Shown piece by piece: positions 18,389-27,325 of a DNA stretch of 37,113 bases (its first letter is position 1; each line of letters begins with the position of its first letter). The translations under genes were made by a program, and so were the position numbers. The notes under the pieces are model-generated. The model was not told the origin of the DNA, made no database searches, and saw nothing but the letters and a program-made list of their open reading frames with translations. The DNA is from Candidatus Woesearchaeota archaeon (GTDB lineage Archaea > Nanobdellota > Nanobdellia > Woesearchaeales > GW2011-AR9), in the NCBI GenBank assembly GCA_016185625.1, contig JACPND010000011.1, positions 1 through 37,113 on the forward strand, read 5' to 3'.

Positions 18389-19465
18389 CTAATTTCTTAC
18401 TGCTTTTAACATTATCGGGTCGCTGATAAGATAGCGTTCTGCCTGCTTTTCAATAAAACTGTAATCAGATAATTCTTTGAGGTATAAGCCAAGCTGGCTG
18501 TCAGCAACTTTAATCTTTTCTTTGAGAAAAGCATATTTTATCAAATCCCATTCGTTTTCTCCCCTGGCCAGAAACTTTAATAATTTAAGATATTTGCCCT
18601 TGGCCTGCCGGGGACTCAGAAACACATCTAATTCTCTTTTAACTAAAACTTTCCCTTCTTCTTTTACTCGCTCTAAAGATTTTTCGTGTGATTGGCCTTT
18701 CTGTCTCAGCCACCCATAATAGGTAGTCCAGCCAATAATTCCATCCAGCTGGCTAACTACTTCTTTAATTTCCTCAAACGAGATCTGTTTTCCTAGTTGT
18801 TTGAAACCTTCTTCCAGAAATCTTTTGGTTTCTTCCTCTTTTAGCCGGTTTAATTCTACCTCCAGGCAAGCCCGGCCATACAAAGGAGAATCATAATCTC
18901 TCCTGCCCATGAATTTGTCCAGCAGTCCTATCTCTGACCCGGTCAGCAGGAATTTGAGCTGCCCGTAATTGTCAAAAGCACTGGCAACAAAATAATCAAA
19001 TTTAATCGCTTTGAGCAGTTGTATTTCATCAAAAGCTAATACTAAGGTCTGGTTCTTCTTTTTAAGCTGTTGGTTAAGATTCTGAAAGAATAGATGGACG
19101 TTTTCTTCTTTTGAAAAGAAAAAGTCCAAGGTGAGTTCTTTATAAGATATTCCCCCTCCGGAAATTTTTGAGATAACCTTCTCCCAGAAGGAGGGTTCTA
19201 CTTTCTGTTTGATTTGTTCAATGAGGAAAGGGAAGAATTCTTTTCGCTCAAAGTAAGGGCTTTCGCGAACATCTATCTTTACCGAATCTGCTTTCAATTC
19301 ATTTAAGGCTACATTTAAAAGGGAGGTTTTGCCGGTTCTCCGCAAACCTTTGATTATTATAAGGCGAGTGGAATCGTCCAGTAAATATTCACTTAAATTG
19401 TTAAGGGCATATTCTCCTCCAAAGAGGTTCTTCCGATCAGACTTTGGTTTAATGTCAAAGTACAT
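18389..19465 (-). CDS. Archaeal AAA ATPase (PF01637-type)
   Basis: IIKGLRRTGKTSLLNVALNEL (Walker A), TLVLAFDEIQLL (Walker B), FLLTGSEIGLL sensor, C-terminal winged-helix-like region. Confidence 0.85.
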   Translation of the reverse strand: MYFDIKPKSDRKNLFGGEYALNNLSEYLLDDSTRLIIIKGLRRTGKTSLLNVALNELKADSVKIDVRESPYFERKEFFPFLIEQIKQKVEPSFWEKVISKISGGGISYKELTLDFFFSKEENVHLFFQNLNQQLKKKNQTLVLAFDEIQLLKAIKFDYFVASAFDNYGQLKFLLTGSEIGLLDKFMGRRDYDSPLYGRACLEVELNRLKEEETKRFLEEGFKQLGKQISFEEIKEVVSQLDGIIGWTTYYGWLRQKGQSHEKSLERVKEEGKVLVKRELDVFLSPRQAKGKYLKLLKFLARGENEWDLIKYAFLKEKIKVADSQLGLYLKELSDYSFIEKQAERYLISDPIMLKAVRN

Positions 19466-19504
19466 GGCAACAGAGCGTAAATGGCTGTTCTTTATAAATT
19501 TTAC

Positions 19505-19567
19505 TATTAGTAGCTACTATCTTGGTATTAGTAGCTATTACCTTGATATTAGTAGTTACAACCTACC
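19505..19567. repeat. Three tandem 21-bp repeats upstream of the ATPase TATA box
   Basis: TATTAGTAGCTACTATCTTGG / TATTAGTAGCTATTACCTTGA / TATTAGTAGTTACAACCTACC; first unit contains palindrome TAGTAGCTACTA (19508-19519). Confidence 0.75.
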
Positions 19568-19723
19568 TATAGTTACTCCTACTAGAGATGCCAGGTATAC
19601 TGAAATATTACCGTCTATTCGCCTGTGCGGGTTGACTGGGAATTGCAGCAGAATGAAGCGTTCTTATCCCCCATCATTACAAAAGTGCGGAACAGGATCG
19701 TCTGACCGGCACTATCCATTTTC

Positions 19724-19860
19724 TGAGTGATGTGCCCATGAGTGCAGTGAGGGAGAAGTCATAATGCTGTCCGGAGGTTGGATTAGCACTATAAACGCAG
19801 CAAGATGCTGTGAAATCACTACGATTAATCCACCCGAACTGCGGCACGGCACATCACTCA
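19724..19860. repeat. Nested foldback element E3 (137 nt) followed by T6
   Basis: TGAGTGATGTGCC (19724-19736)/GGCACATCACTCA (19848-19860); TGGATTA (19779-19785)/TAATCCA (19826-19832); GCAGCA(AGA)TGCTGT at about 19797-19811. Confidence 0.65.
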
Positions 19861-19889
19861 TTTTTTGGATCGTGCCGTCTGACCGGCAA

Positions 19890-19915
19890 CTATATAAATG
19901 ATAAGTAATTACTTA
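19890..19915 (+). promoter_or_regulatory. TATA box CTATATAAATG with adjacent palindrome TAAGTAATTACTTA
   Basis: TATA at 19890-19900; perfect 14-bp palindrome at 19902-19915 between TATA and the expected TSS; ATG at 19938. Confidence 0.5.
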
Positions 19916-19937
19916 GCTTAAAAAAGGTGTCTGTTAG

Positions 19938-22145
19938 ATGGCGAAAAATAAGATGAAGAAGGCTGTTTCTAAGCCAAAGGGCTCTTCGGATAAGAGAATC
20001 TCTTCTCCTGAGAAGGCTGCTTCCCTGTCTTCTCAAAGTAAAAAAATCCTGTTTATTGCCGGCATTTCTGTCGCCATCATTGTTGTGGCGATACTTTTGC
20101 TTAAAGTGCAGAAAGGAGTGACGGCTGGGAAAGCCGTAGCGGTTACTTCTACGTTTAAAGTTGGCCTACAAGGTGGTTTTTTCCAAGTCACTGCAATTCA
20201 GGATGATCCACGTCTTCCTTCCGGAACGTATACCCTGTCTACGAATGTCCAGCTTGAGAATGGAATACCAAAAGCCGGCGACACTATTTTTCTGAAAGAT
20301 CAGAATGGAAATACGCTTTCTCAAATTCCCTTTGTCTTCAGTGAAAAAATTAAAGCAAAGTCTGAAAAGACCTATGTTTTTCCGCATCCGGAAGGAGGAG
20401 AATATTTGCGGATAACCGTACAGGATTTTCAAGCCTATGATGCAGCTCAATATCAACTAGGGGGGGATTATGGTGTTTTCAGCGGGAAAAAGGTATTGGT
20501 TATAGAACAGGCTCCACCACCTGCCGGTCCTTCTTGTCTTGACCTTACATTAATGACTGCTTATTCTTCTGCCCCTGTAACTGTCGTCCAACAGGAAAGG
20601 AAAGGCGTCTGTGAGAGTGTGGGGTGTACCTTTTCCGTGGGAGCTGAGGCTGACTTTGGTGATGATGGCTGTTTAGGTGCTGCTCCTTCTCTCTGTCCGG
20701 ATTTATCCAAGTACTTAACTGGTGGCAGTGCGGAACGGAAAGCGTTATGTGAAAGCGTACCCGAATGTGCGTTCCAGTCGCCCAATTGCGTACAGAAAGT
20801 GGCCGCTCTATCTTCGCCTGTTGTTCCGTCTTCACCACAAAGCTTAGGTTCTTGTTCTACGCAGCTGGAAGAAGTTACTATAAACATACCGGACTTAAAA
20901 CCCATACCCCATCGCTGTGAAAATCGCGGCCAAGGCCTACAATGGCTGAGAAAAAGATACCAGCCTTGTAAGACTGATGAGCAATGTGTTCCTGATGCGG
21001 TTTGTTCGTCAAATCCTGTTTTCATAGATGCTTGTCTTCCTTCTGAGGGCAGTTCTTGTGAGGGCGGACCATGTGCTGGCGGATTATTATGCGATCAAAC
21101 ATCTAGTATCTGTAAGAATCCACTTACTCCAGAAGCAGTGAAACCTACTGGTCCGACCTGTCTGGCTGTAAATCTGCTGCCCTACCAGACGACAAATAAA
21201 CTCGCCCAGTATCTCTCGCAAAAAGCACGGAAAGAAACCTGTGAAAGTGTGGGCTGTACGTTTCAGGGAATGCAGGCAGAGGGAATTTCATTGACAGGTT
21301 TGACGTCAACACAAATACTGGAGGCGCTGGCTAACGTGGAATTTGATGTTAATGATGATGCCTGTATTGGTCAGGCTCCCACAGTTTGCCCGGATGTTTC
21401 CAAGTATTACTTCAAAACCACGGAAGCAGAAGTAGCCCGCCAAAATCTTTGTAAAACTGTTTCCGGCTGTACCTATCTCAACGGCAAATGCGGAAAGTCT
21501 GAAATCTGCACGAATCTCGCTGATGACGATGGTGATGGTCTTACCGATTGTAAAGATTCGGATTGTAAAGGCAGTTTTGGGCCGAATGAGGAGACATGTG
21601 GACCGGAGATAGACTTTTACTGCAGGGACCTGGGGGACAACGATGGTGATGGCCTGACAGATTGTAAGGATCCGGATTGTAATACGAAACCTGGTCAACT
21701 CGGTCCTCTTAACTCTAAAGGGATTAGTAGTGTTTGCCTAGCAATAGAATCTTCTTACTGTGCAGATTCGTATGACAACGATGCGGACGGCAGTATGGAC
21801 TGTGCAGATAGCGATTGCGCAGCAGCCTGTACGGAAGTTTGCGATGGCAAGGACAACAATGCAAATGGCCAAGTGGATGATGGTGCTTTATGTTCCCTCT
21901 GCCCTAATTTTGGTGAAAAAACAAATACAATGAACAATGGCTGCCGGGTCGGCGATTTAGGCGGAACAGGTTGTGTGAGAGAGGCAGATTTGAATACACT
22001 CAACAATGTTTTTCTCATGAATTTTGGCAAATGCGGTCTGGGGCTGAAAGAAGGGGACGTCACGGGAGATGGCTGCGTCAATGATATAGATTTAAATAGT
22101 CTTAATAATTTATTCCTTAAGAACTATCAGGAATGTAATCCTTAA
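19938..22145 (+). CDS. N-terminally anchored surface protein with C-terminal type I dockerin-like pair
   Basis: TM plus VTAGKAVAV; DNDGDGLTDCKDPDC repeats; C-terminal GDLGGTGCVREADLNTLNNVFLMNFGKC and GDVTGDGCVNDIDLNSLNNLFLKNYQEC. Confidence 0.72.
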   Translation: MAKNKMKKAVSKPKGSSDKRISSPEKAASLSSQSKKILFIAGISVAIIVVAILLLKVQKGVTAGKAVAVTSTFKVGLQGGFFQVTAIQDDPRLPSGTYTLSTNVQLENGIPKAGDTIFLKDQNGNTLSQIPFVFSEKIKAKSEKTYVFPHPEGGEYLRITVQDFQAYDAAQYQLGGDYGVFSGKKVLVIEQAPPPAGPSCLDLTLMTAYSSAPVTVVQQERKGVCESVGCTFSVGAEADFGDDGCLGAAPSLCPDLSKYLTGGSAERKALCESVPECAFQSPNCVQKVAALSSPVVPSSPQSLGSCSTQLEEVTINIPDLKPIPHRCENRGQGLQWLRKRYQPCKTDEQCVPDAVCSSNPVFIDACLPSEGSSCEGGPCAGGLLCDQTSSICKNPLTPEAVKPTGPTCLAVNLLPYQTTNKLAQYLSQKARKETCESVGCTFQGMQAEGISLTGLTSTQILEALANVEFDVNDDACIGQAPTVCPDVSKYYFKTTEAEVARQNLCKTVSGCTYLNGKCGKSEICTNLADDDGDGLTDCKDSDCKGSFGPNEETCGPEIDFYCRDLGDNDGDGLTDCKDPDCNTKPGQLGPLNSKGISSVCLAIESSYCADSYDNDADGSMDCADSDCAAACTEVCDGKDNNANGQVDDGALCSLCPNFGEKTNTMNNGCRVGDLGGTGCVREADLNTLNNVFLMNFGKCGLGLKEGDVTGDGCVNDIDLNSLNNLFLKNYQECNP
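21693..21895 (+). repeat. Near-identical 203-bp direct repeat, copy 1 (partner 23031-23233)
   Basis: By-eye alignment shows one mismatch (GGCAGT/GGAAGT) over the 203 bp at constant 1338-bp offset. Confidence 0.85.
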
Positions 22146-22169
22146 CTACAAAGGAGAAAAGAGGTAAGA

Positions 22170-24965
22170 ATGAATAATAAGCTTACTAAGGTTCGTACAG
22201 AAGGGAAATCATTATCTTCAGGCCAGCGCTCTTCCACTTCCGGGCGCAGGCCACTGATTATCGGTTTTATTACCTTTGGGCTGGTGTTGCTTCTGGTGTT
22301 ATTTTTATTCGTGGGCAAGGGCAAGTTCGTGGGAAAAGCAATTGAGATAACGGCTCCCACGCCAATTCTTACGGAAGGTGGGGTCGGTTTTGATATTCTG
22401 ACAGCGACAATCGCTCCTACAGATACGCAAATTATATTAACACTAAAAGCTAATTTAGGGAGCCAGGCTTCTGGAAATATTGATGTCTATGTCGTATATG
22501 ATCCTACACTCACTGTCAGCGAAGGGGCAGTCGTTGATGTATTTGGTAAAAACTGGGATTCGGGAAAACAACTCTGGAAAACAGAAATTAGTCCAGGCCA
22601 GCTTCACTATACCCGTAAGTATTTTATTTCTGGCGAGCCAATTACGGGAAATGTCGATGTGGCGAAAATTACGTTTACCAGAGCGGACACCACGACGAAA
22701 CAGTTTAAGGTGTATGTGAAAGATAACTCTGTGATTTACAACGCCGGATCTAACAATATTATCACTAACATTGTAACGAGCGTGAATAATCCGACAACGA
22801 TTACGGTCGTGGAAAAAGCACCGGCTGCTCCGGCAGAGATATGCACTGATGTTCAAGATAACGATGGCGATGGTAAAATAGATTGTGCTGACAGTGATTG
22901 TAAAGGCAGTTTTGGGCCGAACGACGAGACGTGCGGACCTGAAACCGACGACTATTCGTGTAGGGACCTAGGGGACAACGATGGCGATGGCCTTACCGAT
23001 TGTAAGGATCCGGATTGTAATACGAAACTTGGTCAACTCGGTCCTCTTAACTCTAAAGGGATTAGTAGTGTTTGCCTAGCAATAGAATCTTCTTACTGTG
23101 CAGATTCGTATGACAACGATGCGGACGGAAGTATGGACTGTGCAGATAGCGATTGCGCAGCAGCCTGTACGGAAGTTTGCGATGGCAAGGACAACAATGC
23201 AAATGGCCAAGTGGATGATGGTGCTTTATGTTCGGCAGGTGAGAATTGTGTAAGTGGTGCTTGTGCGAAGGGCTGGGCGAAAGATTGTAATGACCAGGAT
23301 GCTAAAATCCATGTAGCTGCGCCCGATGGGCCTTGCGACGGAAAGGATAATAACTGTGATGGCCAGATTGATGAAAACCCTCTCTGCAGCACTGGCTACA
23401 ATTGTGTGGGGGGGAAGTGTACTCCTGCTCCCAAAACTTGTATTGAAACCGATGACAGCGGGAAGGACTATTACACCAAAGGAATCGTGGACATAACGAC
23501 CGATACCTATCCTGCCAATGGCGACCAGTGCAAGGCGGAGAATACTGGATACTACTCTAAATCGGGAGATCCCGGACCATACTTGTTGGAATATTCCTGT
23601 TCCACAGAGTATGCTTCACAGTACAGCTGGGAAATTAAGAAATGTGCCGACTTGGGAGCTGGCTTGGAATGCCAAAAGGGAGCGTGTGTACTGAAAACCT
23701 GTCCGACAGGATTAGCCGATTGTGATAAAGTCGCGAGTAACGGCTGTGAGATAGATATTAATTCAAATGTAAACTATTGTGGTGGCTGTACAAAGCTTCC
23801 TTGTTCCACTTCTCAGGAGTGTGTTCAGGGTGTCTGTAAACTGAAGATTCAGCCGGAAATATGCACAGATTCATACGATAACGATGGTGATGGTTTGGCC
23901 GATTGTAAGGATTCCGACTGTACTACGAAAACTGGCCCTCCTAATCCTTCAGGAGTTAGCGGTTCTTGCCAATTAAAAGAAACTTCCTGTGCAGATTTGT
24001 ATGATAACAATGCTGACGGTTTAGCTGATTGCAAGGATACTGATTGTGTGGGCAAAGCCGGACCTGCTGGAGCGACGTGCCAACCGCCTCAGGAGACGGA
24101 GTGTGCTAATAAAATAGATGACAACAAAGACGGAAAGATTGACTGTGCCGATGAAGATTGCCAGGGGAAACTTGGCCCAGCCGGTAAAAAATGTGAAGCC
24201 ACAGAAACACTATGTGCGGATGGCGCTGATAATGACGGCGATACTCTCACCGATTGCGTTGACGCCAATTGTAAAGTGCAGGCGGTTTGCGGCGGAAAAG
24301 AGAGTGCTTGTGCAGATAAGATAGATAACGATAAAGATCAACAAATAGATTGTGCTGATGCTGACTGCAGTTATTACCATGTTTGCGGCGGTACGGAAAC
24401 TCTCTGTAACGACGTAATTGATAATGATAATGATGGGAAAAAAGATTGCTTTGACAGCGATTGTGTTTCTTCCCCAGCTTGCCTCAAAGAAGACTGTACG
24501 GATGCTAAAGATAACGATGCTGATGGCTTAATAGATTGTTTCGATAACGTTGATTGTGCCGGAAAACCCGGTCCTCAAGGGAAATATACTTGTGAAAACA
24601 CTGAGACAACCTGTGCAGATTCATATGACAACGATGGCGATGGAAATGCAGACTGTGCTGACTCAGATTGCAATAATAAGCCCGGTAAACCCGGTTCTTC
24701 CAGTGTGCTTTGCAATTATCCCAAGGAATTGGTTTGTAATGATGAATTTGATAATGATGCTGGCGAGGGTGTAGATTGCGCGGATACTCTTGATTGTGCC
24801 AGTGCAGTGAATTGTAAGGTGGTGACGGTACAGGGCGATAGTGATGGTAATAGTTGCTTGAGTTCTGCAGAATATACACTCTTCAAAGCAAAATACAAGA
24901 AGAATAATGATAACATACAGAATACAATGTCATCAAGCGATTATACTGTTTATAAAGGCGAGTAG
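22170..24965 (+). CDS. B1: N-terminally anchored protein with cohesin-like region, about 14 CxDxxDNDxDG repeats and truncated dockerin-like C-terminus
   Basis: TM plus KFVGKAIE; TLKANLGSQASGNIDVYVVYDPTLTVSEGAVV...NVDVAKITFTRADTTTKQFKVYV; repeated CADSYDNDGDGxxDCxDSDC; GDSDGNSCLSSAEYTLFKAKYKKN. Confidence 0.72.
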   Translation: MNNKLTKVRTEGKSLSSGQRSSTSGRRPLIIGFITFGLVLLLVLFLFVGKGKFVGKAIEITAPTPILTEGGVGFDILTATIAPTDTQIILTLKANLGSQASGNIDVYVVYDPTLTVSEGAVVDVFGKNWDSGKQLWKTEISPGQLHYTRKYFISGEPITGNVDVAKITFTRADTTTKQFKVYVKDNSVIYNAGSNNIITNIVTSVNNPTTITVVEKAPAAPAEICTDVQDNDGDGKIDCADSDCKGSFGPNDETCGPETDDYSCRDLGDNDGDGLTDCKDPDCNTKLGQLGPLNSKGISSVCLAIESSYCADSYDNDADGSMDCADSDCAAACTEVCDGKDNNANGQVDDGALCSAGENCVSGACAKGWAKDCNDQDAKIHVAAPDGPCDGKDNNCDGQIDENPLCSTGYNCVGGKCTPAPKTCIETDDSGKDYYTKGIVDITTDTYPANGDQCKAENTGYYSKSGDPGPYLLEYSCSTEYASQYSWEIKKCADLGAGLECQKGACVLKTCPTGLADCDKVASNGCEIDINSNVNYCGGCTKLPCSTSQECVQGVCKLKIQPEICTDSYDNDGDGLADCKDSDCTTKTGPPNPSGVSGSCQLKETSCADLYDNNADGLADCKDTDCVGKAGPAGATCQPPQETECANKIDDNKDGKIDCADEDCQGKLGPAGKKCEATETLCADGADNDGDTLTDCVDANCKVQAVCGGKESACADKIDNDKDQQIDCADADCSYYHVCGGTETLCNDVIDNDNDGKKDCFDSDCVSSPACLKEDCTDAKDNDADGLIDCFDNVDCAGKPGPQGKYTCENTETTCADSYDNDGDGNADCADSDCNNKPGKPGSSSVLCNYPKELVCNDEFDNDAGEGVDCADTLDCASAVNCKVVTVQGDSDGNSCLSSAEYTLFKAKYKKNNDNIQNTMSSSDYTVYKGE
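23031..23233 (+). repeat. Near-identical 203-bp direct repeat, copy 2 (partner 21693-21895)
   Basis: See copy 1. Confidence 0.85.
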
Positions 24966-25950
24966 AAAAATAACCGGAAACGATGTTACGCTAACGGTCA
25001 CACCAGGTGATGGTTTTGATGTGTTTACCATAACTGAAACCATTTCGGGAGTATCAATACCAGACAAATCTTGGGGAACTGCTCAGTGTGGTCTTTCTGG
25101 AAGCAAGCTCACTTGTGATTATGAAGGCACAGTTCAAACTACTATTTCATATAAAACTGCAGGAGCAGGTTCTCTCAACGGGAAAATAGATGGTGTAAAT
25201 TCCAATACTTATGCGGCGCAAACAAAAGATATAACCGGTGATCAAGCAGTAGCCGCCGCCCAGCCCTGCACCGAAGCAGATTATGTCCTTGGTGCTTTTG
25301 GCTCCTGTAGCGTAGAATGCGGAACCGGAACACAAACCAGAACCGTAACCAAAAAAGTTGGTTCAACTTGTACGGGAGGAGTAACTCCTCCAACGAGTCA
25401 ATCTTGCACAACGCCAACCTGTCCAGCAGATAAACCAGACTGTGTTGCCAACCAATGTCAGGCGGAAGCTCCGGTGGAGTGTAACAATGCTGCAATTAAC
25501 CCTCCTGACTGTAATGAGTGTCCAACGGATAAGCCTAACTTTATCAATAATAAATGCCGCCCAGATCCAGAATGTACGATAGGTCAGCTCACTGCTTCGT
25601 GTGCCTGTAAAGCGCCATTGGTAGATGTGGCAGGGATATGTAAAGAGACGCAATCCTGCACCCCGGGCACCCTCATCTGTGCTGATGAAAAAGCTTACCA
25701 AGAATGCAATGCTGAAGGAACAGGTTATGGCGCATTTAACTCTTGCTCATCAGGTCAGAAGTGTGAAGGAGCAGGTCAATGCGTGCCGATTCCTCCCGAC
25801 CCCAAAGCCGAATTACTCCAGAAAATTACGGAAATTGTTAATGATAATACCAACTATAATACTGAAGGCAAATTAACTATCCAGAAAAAAATAAACTTTT
25901 TGGGGAAGCTCGCGAAGGCATTAAAAGAGTTCTTTGCTCAAGTAAAGTAG
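24907..25950 (+). CDS. B2: paralog of A2 lacking a signal peptide; contains a TSP1-like repeat
   Basis: SRKITGNDVTLTVTPGDGFDVFTITETISGVSI aligns with A2 KRDISGNDITITIDPSGGTGYFLIIETVSGATVDISI; GAFGSCSVECGTGTQTRTVTKK...SQSCTTPTC. First real homology begins at about 24958. Confidence 0.55.
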   Translation: MITYRIQCHQAIILFIKASRKITGNDVTLTVTPGDGFDVFTITETISGVSIPDKSWGTAQCGLSGSKLTCDYEGTVQTTISYKTAGAGSLNGKIDGVNSNTYAAQTKDITGDQAVAAAQPCTEADYVLGAFGSCSVECGTGTQTRTVTKKVGSTCTGGVTPPTSQSCTTPTCPADKPDCVANQCQAEAPVECNNAAINPPDCNECPTDKPNFINNKCRPDPECTIGQLTASCACKAPLVDVAGICKETQSCTPGTLICADEKAYQECNAEGTGYGAFNSCSSGQKCEGAGQCVPIPPDPKAELLQKITEIVNDNTNYNTEGKLTIQKKINFLGKLAKALKEFFAQVK

Positions 25951-25960
25951 TAGAGGCCAC

Positions 25961-27325
25961 ATGAGAAAAAAACATCTTCCTCCGCCGCAAAAACATCTGA
26001 CCCGGGGACAACTGGAACCAGCACCCGCTCCTAAGAAACAAAAGACAGTTATTATTGCGGCCATCAGTATTGCCGTTTTGGTTATTCTCGTGCTGTTCCT
26101 TTTCGTAGGAAAGCAATTCGTAGGGAAAGCGTACACTGTTCCGGGCGGAGATAGTGTTGATATGCAGTATAATGAGCAGGCCGGTACCGTTGATTTGAGA
26201 GTAGCGCTTATAGATAAGACCATGAATGCCGTCTATCTTGAGCTTTCGGCAAAGGATTTTGATGTGTGTACCCTATATGCCAGTCAAAAGTTTGCAGTTT
26301 GGGATCAATTCTATGAAACCAGTTGTGAAAATGAAAAATTAATATTAGGTGATGCCACGTTAAACGACGACCAATACAAACCTGAATTCACGCTGAAATT
26401 TCCTGCCGCCGGACTGTCGGACACCACAGAATTTACCGTAATTCTCAATGTCTATGATGGAGCAACAAATGAGGATATTTTTCCCGAGACGGCGACATTT
26501 ACCATTGAAAAAGTGAAAGCGCCGACAGTCGTGGAATCCTGCTCTGACGATCCCGACGACGCAAAGAATTATGGTGTTAAAGGAATAGTTGAATATACAC
26601 CGGATGGAGTTAAGGCTGTCGAGGATTTTGAAGATAGTTGTACTGAGAACATGCTCACTGAAAATTATTGTGAGGGCACAGCGAAAAAATCAGAGGAGAT
26701 AGATTGTCTTACTTTCTTCAAGAATTGTGCAGACGGTGCCTGTAAATCCATCCCCTGTACTATCACTACAGATTGTCCGTCAGGAGCAGTGTGTGAAAAT
26801 AGCGTCTGCGTCAAAGAAGCGGTGAAGGAAAAAATTTGTAATGACAATCTGGATGACGACGGTGATGGCTTTGCCGACTGTTTGGATTTAGCAGACTGTG
26901 CTGAGCATCTGGACTGTCTGACTCCTACTGAACTTGCCTGTGACGACGGATACGACAATGATGGTGATACAGTGAAAGATTGTGAGGATACCGACTGTGC
27001 GACCAATATTGCCTGTAAAAAACCACTTGCGGAATTTGTTGTCAAAGCAGAAGAAGCAGATAAGCTCCACACCAAGATCACTGCCGGGGAGGATATAAAC
27101 AAGGTCTTCTGGATTTTCACGACGGTCAAAGATAAAGACGGCACTATCCTTATTTTCAACAAGGAATTAGTTTCGTCCATGAAAAAAGATGAAATCTACA
27201 CGTCCACCATCACCTACAAGAATCCGGAAAAGATCGCCAAGAAAGCGGTTGTGGTTTATGATACGCCTGATCCGAGCAAATGGACAGTCTATCTAGACCA
27301 GAAATTTGAACAAACATATGGATAA
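25961..27325 (+). CDS. B3: N-terminally anchored cohesin-like/metal-repeat surface protein
   Basis: TM plus QFVGKAYTVPGG; beta-sandwich region; CNDNLDDDGDGFADCLDLADC and CDDGYDNDGDTVKDCEDTDC. Confidence 0.62.
   Translation: MRKKHLPPPQKHLTRGQLEPAPAPKKQKTVIIAAISIAVLVILVLFLFVGKQFVGKAYTVPGGDSVDMQYNEQAGTVDLRVALIDKTMNAVYLELSAKDFDVCTLYASQKFAVWDQFYETSCENEKLILGDATLNDDQYKPEFTLKFPAAGLSDTTEFTVILNVYDGATNEDIFPETATFTIEKVKAPTVVESCSDDPDDAKNYGVKGIVEYTPDGVKAVEDFEDSCTENMLTENYCEGTAKKSEEIDCLTFFKNCADGACKSIPCTITTDCPSGAVCENSVCVKEAVKEKICNDNLDDDGDGFADCLDLADCAEHLDCLTPTELACDDGYDNDGDTVKDCEDTDCATNIACKKPLAEFVVKAEEADKLHTKITAGEDINKVFWIFTTVKDKDGTILIFNKELVSSMKKDEIYTSTITYKNPEKIAKKAVVVYDTPDPSKWTVYLDQKFEQTYG

Noticed and set aside
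19505-19567. Tandem repeats considered as a CRISPR array
   Set aside because: Units are directly adjacent 21-mers without spacers and no cas genes are present. No CRISPR array seen anywhere in the window.
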